The notes beneath the pieces are model-generated. The model ran no database searches. It was given only the letters and a program-made list of their open reading frames with translations, and had not been told where the DNA came from. Below are positions 26,680 through 36,031 of a DNA stretch of 64,000 nucleotides, piece by piece. The DNA is from Paraburkholderia antibiotica (GTDB lineage: Bacteria > Pseudomonadota > Gammaproteobacteria > Burkholderiales > Burkholderiaceae): contig NZ_JABBFZ010000008.1 in the NCBI RefSeq assembly GCF_012927125.1, forward strand, positions 186,001-250,000, in the 5' to 3' direction. The first letter of the stretch is position 1; each line of letters begins with the position of its first letter. The position numbers and the translations under genes were made by a program.

Positions 26680-29634
26680 GTGTCGGCAGAGGGAATCGTT
26701 GACACGCGAAATGCGCTGTCGAAGGGAGGAGGCGTGCGTCTGACGGAAGACAACGCGAAGCAAACGTTGGCCGATGCCGACGCGCTGCAGGTTCGTCTCT
26801 TGCAGGCCGTGCCCGCGGTTGCCGCCGCACCTGTCGAGCTGCAGGAGCATCTCGCTGCCGCGTGGTTGCGCAAGATCGAAGCGCTGGGAACGCTGGGCCG
26901 GCATGCCGATGCGGTGACCGAGGCCGACGCGTTCGCCCGCTATTTCGACCAGGGCGCCGCGACGCCGCAGGCCGCATGGCCGTGGTTGAGTCAGGCTGCC
27001 TGCCGCAAGGTCGAGGCGCTGGCCTGGCAAAGCGAATTGACGGCAGCGCTGGAGGCCGCCGAGGCGATTCAGGCGCGTTTCGAGCATACGGAGGCGCTGG
27101 CCGTACGCGAATGGGTCGCTTTTGCCGCGCTGGAAGAGATCAAGATTCGCGCCGCGATGGGCGGAACCTTCGCGCGTGTGGATATGGTGCGCCGGGCGCA
27201 GCAGCTGGTCGAGCGGTTCGGCGCCGACGCCTGGCCGGCGACGCGCGTACTGGTCGGCAGGATTCGGCTGCGTCAGGCGCGGATGCTCGCCGAACTCGAT
27301 TACGACGCCGAGGCCGTGAAGGCCTACACGGAGTTGCGCAACGACCTGGCGCGAGCGGACGATCCCGGCTTGCAGGAGGTGGCGGCCGAGTCGCTGCACG
27401 AACGCTCGCGTCTGTTCGAGACGCTCGGTCGCGATGACGACGCGAAGGCCGATCAGCAGGCGTTGATCGGCGAGTATCTGCACAGCACGCATCCGGGAAT
27501 CCGCCACACGCTCGCATTGGCTCAGCTGGACACGCTCGAATGGGCGCAGACGGCGGCCGACGCAAGCGGCGACGACGCGGCGCATCTCACCGCGTGGATC
27601 GCCGCGTGCGATGCGCTGATCGCCAGCCACGCCGACAGCGACGAGGGAGCCGTGGTCAGGCTCGTCAATGTCGCGCTGCGCTTCAAGGCGCGCGCGTTGC
27701 GCCGGTTGTCCAAAGTGGCGGACGGGGCGAACGGAGTGGATGGGGTCGATCCGCGCGCAGCCGACGAAGTCGCCGACGCGCAATGGACGCGTTATCACGA
27801 TCATCCCGATGCGCGGGTGCAGGCTGTCCTGATCGATTCGATGCTGGAGCGGTTCGAGGCCGGCAACGATCCGCGACAGGCGTTCGACGGGGCAGAGCAG
27901 TTGCTGCAGCATCTGCGGCGCGAGGAGGCCACGCAGGCGGTCGCGCCGCAGCTGATTCGCACGCTGTTGCTCAAATCCTGGGCCTTGCGCGCGCAGGGGC
28001 GACCCGGGCAGGCGCTCGAAGCGCTGCCGTCGGCGGCCGAACTGTCCGGCGTGGCCGATCCGGCCTCGCGCGAATTGCGGCTGCGTGTGCAGATCCAGCG
28101 CGGTCAATTGCTACGTCAGATGAAGCGGCCGGACGAAGCGTTGCAGGCGCTGCAGGCCGGTCTGCCCGACGATCCCGCCGAATCCGATGCGGGGAACGCC
28201 AGCTCCGACCCATCGCTGCATTGGCTTGTGGCGCGCGCGATGAATCTGCGCATCGACATCTTCGCCGATGCCACGCCGCCGAGCCACGACGGCACGCCGT
28301 TGAGCCAGTCGCCGCTCGAACCGTCCGAGCAAGCCTACGCACAGGCCGTGCATGCGCTGGAGCAGCGTTTTCACGCGGACGCCGACGGCTCGATACGCGC
28401 GATGGTCGCCGAGGCGATCTATCACCTCGCGATCCATCAGCGCGAGCATTCGCACATGGACGAAGCCATCGCGAGCTACGACCTGCTGCTGAACCGCTTC
28501 GCCACCGATACGGAATCGGCCATCGAGCCGTGTGTCGCCAGTGCCTATCTCAACAAGGCTTATCTGCTGCTGAACGGGCTGGACCGGCCCGATGCAGCCC
28601 TGCCGGTCTACGACGCACTGATGGCGCGCTTCGCCAATGCCACCAGCGCGCGGCTGCGGGACAGCCTCGCCAAGGGCGCGGCGAGCCGGCTGACCTGCCT
28701 GAACCGCTTGCAGGAACGCGGCGTGGCCGTGAACTATGGTGACCAGTACGAAGACCTTCCGCTGGCGCAGCACGACGCGATCATCGCGACGCTCGACCGC
28801 GCCGACGCGCTGAGGGACGAGGACAGGTATCGCGAGGCTATTGCGCAGTACGACCAGGTATTGACGCAGCATGTCGAATCGCTGCATCCCGAACTACGTC
28901 GCCTGTGCCTGAAGGCGCTGGTGGGCAAGGCGTTCTGCTTCGCGAGCCTGAATCAGCGCGAAGCCTCGCTCGCGACCAACCACGAGGCGATCGAGCGCTA
29001 CGGCAACGATCTGTCGACGAGTTGCGAGAAGAACGTGGCGCTCGCCATGTCGAACAAGGCGGTCGACCTCGAGCAGTTGAGGCGCGGCGAGGAGGCCTTG
29101 CAGGTCCATGCGCAGATCATCGAGCGCTGGCGGCACGCGAGCGTGGCATATCTGCGCCTGCGCGTGGCGTGCGCCATGTTCGGGACGGCGCACGTGCTCG
29201 AGGAACGCGATCCGGAAGCCGCGCTGGCCGGCTACCGGCAGGTGATGGACGACTATCTGCACGCGTCGGAGCCGGGCATGCGGCTGCAAGCCGCGAAATC
29301 GGCCGCCAACATCGGCATTCTGCTGCGCCGGGCGGGCCGCCATGCCGAGGCGATACCGCCGTGCGAGAAGCTGCTGAGCGTTCTGGGCAACGACACCGAT
29401 GAGGAGGTCAGGAAGCGGCTCGTGAGTGTGCGCATGGGGCTCGCCCGTAGTTACGCACCCGCGGGGATGCCCGAGAAGGCCGTAGCGATGTACCGCGAAT
29501 TGCTCGCTTTGCCGCCGCAGCAATTGAGCAATGCACAGCGGGAGAGCCTCGGTAACGAGCTGCGCAACCTGCTGGTCGGCGAACGCAAGGGGTTGCGCGG
29601 CTTGCTCGATAGCGCGCGCGGTTGGCTTCGGTGA
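26680..29634 (+). CDS. Tetratricopeptide-repeat protein (about 984 residues)
   Basis: From GTG 26680 the product has 984 residues; GTG 26734 within a GGGAGGAGG context is an alternative start. The whole protein is an alpha-helical repeat array with many TPR-like pairs (AAWLRKIEALGTLGRHADAV, AYLNKAYLLLNGLDRPDAAL, NIGILLRRAGRHAEAIPPCE), each followed by 'ERFG/DRFA'-type turns. No signal peptide or enzymatic domain is visible, so it is probably a cytoplasmic scaffold. TPR arrays bind proteins. Its position between two lipoprotein genes suggests a partnership with them, but the function is unknown. Confidence 0.8.
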   Translation: MSAEGIVDTRNALSKGGGVRLTEDNAKQTLADADALQVRLLQAVPAVAAAPVELQEHLAAAWLRKIEALGTLGRHADAVTEADAFARYFDQGAATPQAAWPWLSQAACRKVEALAWQSELTAALEAAEAIQARFEHTEALAVREWVAFAALEEIKIRAAMGGTFARVDMVRRAQQLVERFGADAWPATRVLVGRIRLRQARMLAELDYDAEAVKAYTELRNDLARADDPGLQEVAAESLHERSRLFETLGRDDDAKADQQALIGEYLHSTHPGIRHTLALAQLDTLEWAQTAADASGDDAAHLTAWIAACDALIASHADSDEGAVVRLVNVALRFKARALRRLSKVADGANGVDGVDPRAADEVADAQWTRYHDHPDARVQAVLIDSMLERFEAGNDPRQAFDGAEQLLQHLRREEATQAVAPQLIRTLLLKSWALRAQGRPGQALEALPSAAELSGVADPASRELRLRVQIQRGQLLRQMKRPDEALQALQAGLPDDPAESDAGNASSDPSLHWLVARAMNLRIDIFADATPPSHDGTPLSQSPLEPSEQAYAQAVHALEQRFHADADGSIRAMVAEAIYHLAIHQREHSHMDEAIASYDLLLNRFATDTESAIEPCVASAYLNKAYLLLNGLDRPDAALPVYDALMARFANATSARLRDSLAKGAASRLTCLNRLQERGVAVNYGDQYEDLPLAQHDAIIATLDRADALRDEDRYREAIAQYDQVLTQHVESLHPELRRLCLKALVGKAFCFASLNQREASLATNHEAIERYGNDLSTSCEKNVALAMSNKAVDLEQLRRGEEALQVHAQIIERWRHASVAYLRLRVACAMFGTAHVLEERDPEAALAGYRQVMDDYLHASEPGMRLQAAKSAANIGILLRRAGRHAEAIPPCEKLLSVLGNDTDEEVRKRLVSVRMGLARSYAPAGMPEKAVAMYRELLALPPQQLSNAQRESLGNELRNLLVGERKGLRGLLDSARGWLR

Positions 29635-29669
29635 AGCTCGGGGACTGGCCGATGGGATTCACGGGCGAC

Positions 29670-30059
29670 ATGAAAAACTATTTTGTTGCGATATCGATCA
29701 TTGCGCTGACGGCATGTCAGGCCGATTAGCCGCCGGCAAAACTCACCAATAAGGAAGCGATAGCCGCATTGCGTGCAGAAATTGACATGATCGCAGAAGC
29801 TCAGGCGCGCGTCGCGCTCGGAACCTGCAAGCCTGCGCTAAACCCGCGCTACAAGAATCAGCTTGCCTGTACTTTGGTGGTGATCAGCCAGGGCGGCACC
29901 TCTGAAACGCAGGCGGATTTTCATTGGGACGGAAAAAAATGGGTATCCACTTCATCGGAGTCGCAGGACATCTTGCCTTTCCCCGATCCGCTTCTCGCGG
30001 ACATTCATCCATGGACGCAAAACATCGATCAGTTGGAACCGCATTATCCGAAGCATTAG
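29670..30059 (+). pseudogene. Small lipoprotein gene with in-frame TAG after the lipobox
   Basis: From ATG 29670 the frame gives MKNYFVAISIIALTACQAD, a lipoprotein signal with lipobox LTAC, then TAG at 29727-29729. The same frame continues for 110 codons (PPAKLTNKEAIAALRAEIDM onward) to a stop at 30059. The downstream part has two cysteines and a folded-protein composition (ACTLVVISQGGTSETQADFH). A CAG-to-TAG change would turn an intact lipoprotein of about 129 residues into this. It is either a recent pseudogene, a sequencing error or suppressed. Confidence 0.65.
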
Positions 30060-30111
30060 TCCAACTGCTTTTGCGGAATCTCGCGTCTGGTTGCAACGGA
30101 AATTCCTGGCG

Positions 30112-30993
30112 ATGAACGACACTTCAATCGATGCATGGATGCTCGGACTGAACAGGCATCTGACGCAGATTCCTCCGGGTGGCGGCCGTTATTCGAACGG
30201 ACGTCCGGCCTTTATCGCCGCTCTGACTCCGCAGGAGTGGCGACTGCTGAACCTGCAGGGCATCGGCGGTGACTTTGCAACGATCGTTGCCGCGGCCTGG
30301 GAGCAGGATCAGGGGCGGTTTCGTGCGTTGCTGCTCGCTTATGTACGTATCGCGACCTTGACCGGCTTCGCGAGTCCGCCGTTCGACTCGCGACTGTGCT
30401 TTACCGACCCGCTATTGGCGTTGGCAGCCGGTGATGAGGAAACCTACAAAATTCAAATTCCCGCTGCCGACGATTGGGACGATCCCGAGGACTCGTCGGT
30501 CGAAAGCATAGTGCTGCTGGTGACGAAGCTGATGGTCACCATCGAGCACGGCCTGTCCTGGCCCGAGGTCTGGCGGCGGTTCGCCGAACGCGTTCTTGCC
30601 GGGAGCGGGGCATTCGACCGGGCTCTCGCCGAAACGCTCATCGCGTTCCATACGGGCGGCGCGGATTCGCTGACGCCGTTCGGCAAAGTAGCTGCGACGT
30701 TTCGTCGTGCCAACTGGGCGCGAACCCGCTACGGCGCGCTAGCCGGTTTTCCGCTATTGCCGGTTGGAATCGTGGAGCTTGCCCGCCGGAAAAATCTCGC
30801 CGTCACCGAGGACCTTGCCGCGATGCTGCCGGTAACGGCGCTTGCATACCGGCGCGTCGTGGTCACCGACATTCCGGAATTGCCGTTTCGATTTCCCGCC
30901 GAACTGGATTTCCTGAATACGCTACTGGCGAATCCAGAGACCTGGCCCTCGCTGGCGGCTCAACTAAGGGTGAAATGGCATGCGCCTGCATGA
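30112..30993 (+). CDS. Hypothetical protein, 293 residues
   Basis: It starts at ATG 30112 (MNDTSIDAWMLGLNRHLTQI). It is soluble and rich in Trp and Leu, with an acidic middle (DDWDDPEDSSVES), and no signal peptide or known motif. It follows the small lipoprotein and overlaps or abuts the next exported protein, so the set from 24.3 kb to 31.5 kb is probably one transcription unit. I do not recognise the family. Confidence 0.65.
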   Translation: MNDTSIDAWMLGLNRHLTQIPPGGGRYSNGRPAFIAALTPQEWRLLNLQGIGGDFATIVAAAWEQDQGRFRALLLAYVRIATLTGFASPPFDSRLCFTDPLLALAAGDEETYKIQIPAADDWDDPEDSSVESIVLLVTKLMVTIEHGLSWPEVWRRFAERVLAGSGAFDRALAETLIAFHTGGADSLTPFGKVAATFRRANWARTRYGALAGFPLLPVGIVELARRKNLAVTEDLAAMLPVTALAYRRVVVTDIPELPFRFPAELDFLNTLLANPETWPSLAAQLRVKWHAPA

Positions 30994-31021
30994 TGCCCGA
31001 TTGCCATCCCTACGCGACCCG

Positions 31022-31483
31022 ATGCCGGTCCACAAGTCACGCTCGCGCGGATTGGGTCGTTTCGCGTCGACGCTGATCGGTGTGCTTGCCCTGCTGGCGT
31101 GCGGATATGGCGCCGCCGAGTCCACGAACGTTTGGCCGGACGGACTGATCGGGTGGATGTGCGGTCCTAACGATGCCCCGGTTCCCATGATTACTTCCAC
31201 CACGAAGGAAGGCGCGAGCATCCGGTTGATCGGGCCGGACGCCGCTGTCGGTACTGGATCGACATTCATTCGCGCCGATCTCGGGAAAGACAGCGTTTAT
31301 CTATGCGATTCCAAAGGGTGCGAACTCGGAACGGAGGGCTATTTCAAGGTCCGCGCGATTGACTCTGGCGCATGGCGAGTCGATTTCACCGCCGGGTTCG
31401 TTCAGGGGCGCCGGCCGCGGGTTGTTTATGGATCGTTTGTTGCCCACAAATCGGATGCGGGGACCTCGATGCCGTGCGGCTAG
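31022..31483 (+). CDS. Small exported protein of unknown function
   Basis: The start at ATG 31022 (MPVHKSRSRGLGRFAST) gives 153 residues; an in-frame ATG at 30980 overlapping the previous gene is possible. A signal sequence (LIGVLALLACGYGAAES) could be a lipobox (LLAC) or a signal peptidase I site. The mature part has about five cysteines (WMCGP, LCDSKGCE, MPCG), consistent with disulfides outside the cytoplasm. No domain was recognised. Confidence 0.6.
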   Translation: MPVHKSRSRGLGRFASTLIGVLALLACGYGAAESTNVWPDGLIGWMCGPNDAPVPMITSTTKEGASIRLIGPDAAVGTGSTFIRADLGKDSVYLCDSKGCELGTEGYFKVRAIDSGAWRVDFTAGFVQGRRPRVVYGSFVAHKSDAGTSMPCG

Positions 31484-31676
31484 TCGACGTTATGAACGGG
31501 GCCGTTCCGTAGCTGGCCGGTCTTTTCGCTTCGAAGTGGAGCAGGCTGGATTCATCGGATAGCACGAACGTTTGCCGGATTGTTTCGCGTTTCCCGTCCA
31601 TGTGGGAATTCTGGAAATAGCCGCCGCCTGCGCGTTTTTCCATCAGGCGTATTTCTTCTGGAGACGTATTCGTACC

Positions 31677-32549
31677 ATGTCGCGACCTCCTATGCCGGCC
31701 TGGCTTCGTCCGCGAGGCTGTGTGGACGAAACACGCTTGCGGCGTGTGCTCGCGGGAAAGACCATTCTGATTACCGGTGCGTCTTCCGGAATCGGTGCGG
31801 CGACCGCGCGTCTTCTCGGGCAGCCTGGCGTGCAACTTCTTCTCGTTGCACGCAACGAGGCGCGACTGACTGCCGTCTGCGAACAGGTGAGGGCGAAGGG
31901 AGCCAATGCGCACTACTACTGCGTCGATTTTGCGGAGATGGATCAGGTGCATGAGTTGGGGCGCCGGATCGCAGACGAATTTCCCGCGATCGACGTGATG
32001 ATCAGTAACGCCGGGAAATCGATTCGTCGACGCCTGATCGACGGCGAGCAGTTGTTGCGCGACTCGGTGCGCTGCCACCAGATCAACCACGTTGCGCCCG
32101 TCACGCTGCTGAGCCGGATGCTTCCTTCGATGACGGCGCGCGGCAGCGGGCAGATCATCAACGTGTCCTCGGTGTCCGCGAGACTTCCTGCTACGCCTTA
32201 CTGGGCCGCCTACCAAAGCAGTAAAAGCGCATTCGATACGTGGTTCCAGGCCGTCGCAGGTGAGGTACGTTCCAGAGGCATCCACATGGGGTCCGTCTAT
32301 TTCCCGCTCGTTCACACGCCAATGAGCGCACCGAGCGCCGTGTTCGAGCGGGTTCCCGGATTGTCCGCCGAGGAAGCGGCCGGAGTATTGGCCTATGCGC
32401 TGATTTCGCGTAAGCGCCGGGTTGCGCCGTGGTGGCTTTGGCCGTGCGAGTGGATGGCCATTCTGTTTCGCCATCCCGTCGACTGGATTCTCTCGGCGTC
32501 GTGTCGGAAGAGCGCGGCGCTGGATACACACGGGAAGCACGATGCGTGA
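31677..32549 (+). CDS. Short-chain dehydrogenase/reductase
   Basis: The protein has 290 residues from ATG 31677. The NAD(P)-binding motif TGASSGIG, the NAG motif and the Ser-Tyr-Lys catalytic set (INVSSVSA, YWAAYQSSKSA) are present. A C-terminal hydrophobic segment (about residues 240-275, WWLWPCEWMAILF) suggests membrane association, as in some lipid-modifying SDRs. The gene overlaps the next acyl-CoA ligase start by 8 bp, so they are translationally coupled and probably act on the same acyl substrate. Confidence 0.85.
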   Translation: MSRPPMPAWLRPRGCVDETRLRRVLAGKTILITGASSGIGAATARLLGQPGVQLLLVARNEARLTAVCEQVRAKGANAHYYCVDFAEMDQVHELGRRIADEFPAIDVMISNAGKSIRRRLIDGEQLLRDSVRCHQINHVAPVTLLSRMLPSMTARGSGQIINVSSVSARLPATPYWAAYQSSKSAFDTWFQAVAGEVRSRGIHMGSVYFPLVHTPMSAPSAVFERVPGLSAEEAAGVLAYALISRKRRVAPWWLWPCEWMAILFRHPVDWILSASCRKSAALDTHGKHDA

Positions 32550-34137
32550 ACTCCTGTCAGCCATACGATGGATAAGGCGAGCGTTGCGAATCAGCGGTCT
32601 GCCCGCGCTGGGCTCGTCGGGGTTCCGCCTCGTGTGGCTGGGTGTTCGTCATGGATGGTCGATGTACATTCTCGCGGCGCTCTGGAAAAACCTCGCGCCG
32701 AACGAGATCGCCCTGACAGACGAGCAGCGTCGCTGGAGCTGGCGGGAGCTCGTGCTCGCGGTTGACGCGCTCGCCACTGCTCTCGATGGTATGAGCGTGC
32801 AGCGCGGCGATCGCATTGGAATCATGTGTCGAAACCATGGTGGATTCGTGATTGCGTTGCTGGCGTCGATCAGACTGGGCTGCGATGTGGTCCTCCTGAG
32901 CACGCGATTCGATGGACACCAATTGGCGGCAGCGCTTAAGGCTCACGATGTGAGTACTTTGATCGTCGATCCGGAATACGAGGCCTATGTACAGCAGGCG
33001 AATTTCGCGGGGCGAGTGTTGTGGAACGGACCGTCGACGGAGCATGCTGCGAATCTGCCTGGATTGATCGCGTCGACGACACCCGCGCGGCTTGGTCGGC
33101 GAGTGCCGGGCGCATTGATCGTGCTGACCTCGGGAACGACAGGCAGCGCGAAAGGCGTGCGTCGCGCGTTGTCTCTGCGGCAGGTGGCCGGAATCGTATA
33201 CAGCCTCGTGTCTCGACTGTCATTGCGAAGCCAGACTCCGACACTGATCGCGGTGCCGCTATTTCATGGCTATGGAATCGCGTCGCTCGCGTTGGGTCTG
33301 GCGCTTCACTGTCCGATGACGATTACGCGCCATACCGATGGCAGCCGGTTATGGGCAGTCATCAAGCGTACCCAGGCGGAAAATATCGTTGTCGTGCCGA
33401 CGTTGCTTCGCCGCGTGCTCGATGCCGCATTACACGATCCGCTTGCGAGCACGACGATCGGGCGAATCATTTCGGGTTCGGCACCCATGCCCGCGCGATT
33501 GATCGAGGAGACCTCCGGACGCTGGGGCGCGGTGCTCCACAACCTCTACGGGAGCACCGAAGCGGGCTTGATCTCGATAGCGGATCCACGTGATTTGAGC
33601 GAAGCGCCCGGGAGTGTGGGATATCCGGTTCACGGGACAGAGGTCTTCATTCAAGGCAAGACGGGAGAGCGGTTGAACGCCGGAAAGATTGGCGAAGTGA
33701 TCGTGACGGGGCAGTTGGCTTTCGACGGATACGACGCTTCGCGAGCGCCGTCGGCGTGCGCGAAACGCTTCGCGACTGGCGACCGGGGATGGCGGGACGA
33801 CGCCGGCCGGCTTTATCTTTTGGGTCGGATGGATGACATGTTGATCGTGGGGGGCGAGAACATTCACCCGCAGCAGGTCGAGGAGCGCCTGATGGCACTT
33901 CCTCAGGTTGCCGACGTCGCGGTAGGCGGTTTCGCCGCCGACGGCGGAGGGCAGCACATCGTCGCGTGGTTCGTGCTTTTGCCGGGTCATCAGATTGCGG
34001 AGTCCGACTTCGCGCGGGTACTTCCGGCCTATATGCGTCCAGCGCATTGGATGCTGGTTGACGCACTGCCGCGCAACGCTATCGGAAAGCTGGAACGCAG
34101 GCGGCTCGATCCGAGGGGTATCGATACCGACCCCTAG
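32542..34137 (+). CDS. AMP-binding acyl-CoA synthetase/ligase
   Basis: The protein has 531 residues from ATG 32542. The ANL-superfamily motifs are complete: the P-loop LTSGTTGSAKGV, LYGSTEAG, GDRGWRDDAGRLYLLGR, the hinge MDDMLIVGGENIHP and the C-terminal catalytic Lys in PRNAIGKLERRRL. It activates a carboxylate as acyl-AMP and then an acyl-thioester. An N-terminal hydrophobic stretch hints at membrane association. With the SDR it may form a small lipid or fatty-acyl modification unit; the substrate is unknown. Confidence 0.88.
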   Translation: MRELLSAIRWIRRALRISGLPALGSSGFRLVWLGVRHGWSMYILAALWKNLAPNEIALTDEQRRWSWRELVLAVDALATALDGMSVQRGDRIGIMCRNHGGFVIALLASIRLGCDVVLLSTRFDGHQLAAALKAHDVSTLIVDPEYEAYVQQANFAGRVLWNGPSTEHAANLPGLIASTTPARLGRRVPGALIVLTSGTTGSAKGVRRALSLRQVAGIVYSLVSRLSLRSQTPTLIAVPLFHGYGIASLALGLALHCPMTITRHTDGSRLWAVIKRTQAENIVVVPTLLRRVLDAALHDPLASTTIGRIISGSAPMPARLIEETSGRWGAVLHNLYGSTEAGLISIADPRDLSEAPGSVGYPVHGTEVFIQGKTGERLNAGKIGEVIVTGQLAFDGYDASRAPSACAKRFATGDRGWRDDAGRLYLLGRMDDMLIVGGENIHPQQVEERLMALPQVADVAVGGFAADGGGQHIVAWFVLLPGHQIAESDFARVLPAYMRPAHWMLVDALPRNAIGKLERRRLDPRGIDTDP

Positions 34138-34355
34138 TCAAACCATTCGTTGATCTGAACGAGTCGGTCGCCTTCAATCTTCAACTACGTCAGAGACATC
34201 GCCTGTCCGCAACTCACTATGCTGCCCGCCATTCTTCTACTGTCGTTCCTCGTCCCCTTCATCTGGCTGCTGTCGGCAGACTGGTTGAGCTTCCCCTGAA
34301 ATTTCGCCTTCCAATAGGTCGTGTATAAACTCGACGCAAAGGAAGGAAATCAGGC

Positions 34356-34649
34356 ATGTTCAAGGTACCGAAACAGTCGTACACGACAGAGTTCAAGTTG
34401 GCCGCCGTACAGCGGGTCAAGGATGGCCAGGGAGTGGCCGTGGTGGCCCGCGAGCTGGGCATTTCTGAGCAGACGCTTCGCAACTGGGTGAAGGGCGAAG
34501 CGTCGGGCAAGCTCAACGGCGCCGGAGCGAAGCCGGTTACGCCGGAGCAGATGGAACTGTCGCGTCTGCGAGCTGAGAACAAGCGCCTGCAGATGGAGCT
34601 CGAGATCGCAAAAAAAGCGGCAGCATACTTCGCGAAGGACCTGCTGTGA
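34356..34649 (+). CDS. IS3-family transposase OrfA
   Basis: The protein has 97 residues: a helix-turn-helix of the IS3 OrfA type (YTTEFKLAAVQRV to GISEQTLRNWVKG) and a leucine-zipper region (LRAENKRLQMELEIAKKA). The slippery run AAAAAAAG lies within the AKKAA codons, where a -1 frameshift would make the OrfAB transposase. The stop overlaps the GTG start of orfB by 4 bp. Confidence 0.92.
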   Translation: MFKVPKQSYTTEFKLAAVQRVKDGQGVAVVARELGISEQTLRNWVKGEASGKLNGAGAKPVTPEQMELSRLRAENKRLQMELEIAKKAAAYFAKDLL

Positions 34650-35536
34650 GGTATGCCTGGATCGACCGGCAGGTCGGACAATATCCGCTGTCGTCGTTGT
34701 GCTACGTGCTGTCGATCAGCGTGAACGGTTATCGCGCGTGGAAGCGCGGCGGTAGACCGGGGCGAACGCGATTGACGGATACGCAATTGCTGACGCTGAT
34801 CCGGACGGTGCACGCCGAGGCCAAGGGCGCATATGGCTCGCCACGCATGACCAGGGAAATCCGTGATCGAGGCTTTCCAGTCAGCAAGGAGCGCGTGGAA
34901 CGGCTGATGCGTGAGAACGGCATCCGGGCCCGGCACAAGCGCCGTTATCGGGCGACGACCGATTCGAAGCACAAGCTGCCGGTTGCGCCGAATCTGTTGA
35001 ATCGCGAGTTCACGCCCGCCGAGCCGAATCAGGTGTTCAGTTCGGACATCACGTACATCTGGACCGACGAGGGTTGGCTGTACCTGGCCGTGGTGCTCGA
35101 CCTGTTCAACCGGGAGGTGGTTGGCTGGTCGAGCAAGCCGCGGATGACGGCGGATCTCGTCACGGACGCACTGACGATGGCCTGGTTCCGCCGCCGACCC
35201 GCACCGGGCGCACTGTGCCACTCGGATCGGGGCAGCCAGTATGCGAGTCACGAGTTCCAGCGCAAACTGGCCAGCTACGGTATGCGCTGCTCGATGAGCC
35301 GCAAGGGAAATTGTTGGGACAACGCCCCGACGGAAAGCTTCTTCAACAGCTTGAAGAACGAGCGGGTTCACGCCACGCGCTATCGGACGCATCAGGACGC
35401 GAAGGCCGATCTGTTCGAATACATCGAAGTGTTTTACAACCGCAGTCGTCGCCATTCGTCTCTCGGCCTCGTTTCTCCGGAGCAGTTCCTTCGGGACTGG
35501 ATCAAGGCTCAGCAGACCAAGGATTCGGCTGCATAA
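34646..35536 (+). CDS. IS3-family transposase OrfB (DDE integrase core)
   Basis: The protein has 296 residues from GTG 34646. The HTH_21 region (GAYGSPRMTREIRDRG) is followed by an rve integrase core with the first Asp in FSSDITYIW, the second in LCHSDRGSQYAS and the Glu in NCWDNAPTESFFNSLKNE, then the family ending (VFYNRSRRHSSLGLVSPEQF). All DDE residues are intact. It may be made alone or as OrfAB by frameshifting. Confidence 0.93.
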   Translation: MRYAWIDRQVGQYPLSSLCYVLSISVNGYRAWKRGGRPGRTRLTDTQLLTLIRTVHAEAKGAYGSPRMTREIRDRGFPVSKERVERLMRENGIRARHKRRYRATTDSKHKLPVAPNLLNREFTPAEPNQVFSSDITYIWTDEGWLYLAVVLDLFNREVVGWSSKPRMTADLVTDALTMAWFRRRPAPGALCHSDRGSQYASHEFQRKLASYGMRCSMSRKGNCWDNAPTESFFNSLKNERVHATRYRTHQDAKADLFEYIEVFYNRSRRHSSLGLVSPEQFLRDWIKAQQTKDSAA

Positions 35537-36031
35537 CTCGGGACCGTTGGAAGGCGAAAAACCGAGGGAACCTCAGGTTGTTCGCGCTCGCCAGACATTT
35601 TTCACACAACCTGTACGACACCACCATCAGCATGCCGGGCGCACTGTGGATGATCCCGTCGGCCGCCATCCCCTGGTTGATCTGTTATGCGCTGATCGCG
35701 CGGACCCAGCGGTCGGCTTCTTCAAGGCGCAAGGTGTGCTTCGCGAATGTCGTTGCAATCGCGGCTTTTTGCGCGATATTTGTATTGACTTTCGGAATCC
35801 GTGATTTCGTTTCGTTCGGCGATCAGGATCTGCCCAATCTCTTCCCGGTCCGCCTTGCGGTGGCTGTCAGTATCTCTTTCATGTCGAGCCTGATAGCACA
35901 AACGTGGCTCGAGAGGCGATGCCATCCGGGATGAACGAAGCGCACAGACACGGACCGCACGACATGAGCAATCGGCACGTGAAAGGCACGTCGCACGCTG
36001 GCGACCGGGCGGCAACGGTTGAATTGCCGCA

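Larger units (their letters stand above)
34286..35575 (+). mobile_element. IS3-family insertion sequence, intact
   Basis: The 1290-bp element has imperfect inverted repeats. The left end is TGAGCTTCCC, 6 bp, then TTTCGCCTTCCAA; the right end read inward is TGAGGTTCCC, 6-7 bp, then TTTCGCCTTCCAA. It is flanked by the direct repeat GGT on both sides, the 3-bp duplication typical of IS3. It carries orfA and orfB with overlapping frames and an A7G slippery run (34610-34617). All parts needed for mobility appear present. Confidence 0.92.
34219..35934 (+). pseudogene. Small membrane-protein gene disrupted by IS3 insertion
   Basis: Removing bases 34286-35575 and one copy of the GGT duplication joins ATG 34219 (MLPAILLLSFLVPFIWLLSA) in frame to ADWLFALARHFSHN and on to the stop at 35932-35934. 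The rebuilt protein has about 141 residues with four hydrophobic segments (LPAILLLSFLVPF, LWMIPSAAIPWLICYALI, VVAIAAFCAIFVLTFG, LAVAVSISFMSSLIA). I do not recognise a family. The insertion after residue 22 inactivates it. The reading frame is otherwise clean, so the insertion is recent. Confidence 0.75.

Noticed and set aside
24273-26873. Very long open frame on the minus strand opposite the lipoprotein gene
   Set aside because: It is an antisense mirror of a high-GC gene: Arg/His-rich with no motif, and it covers several genes. The plus-strand frame has a signal peptide and lipobox.
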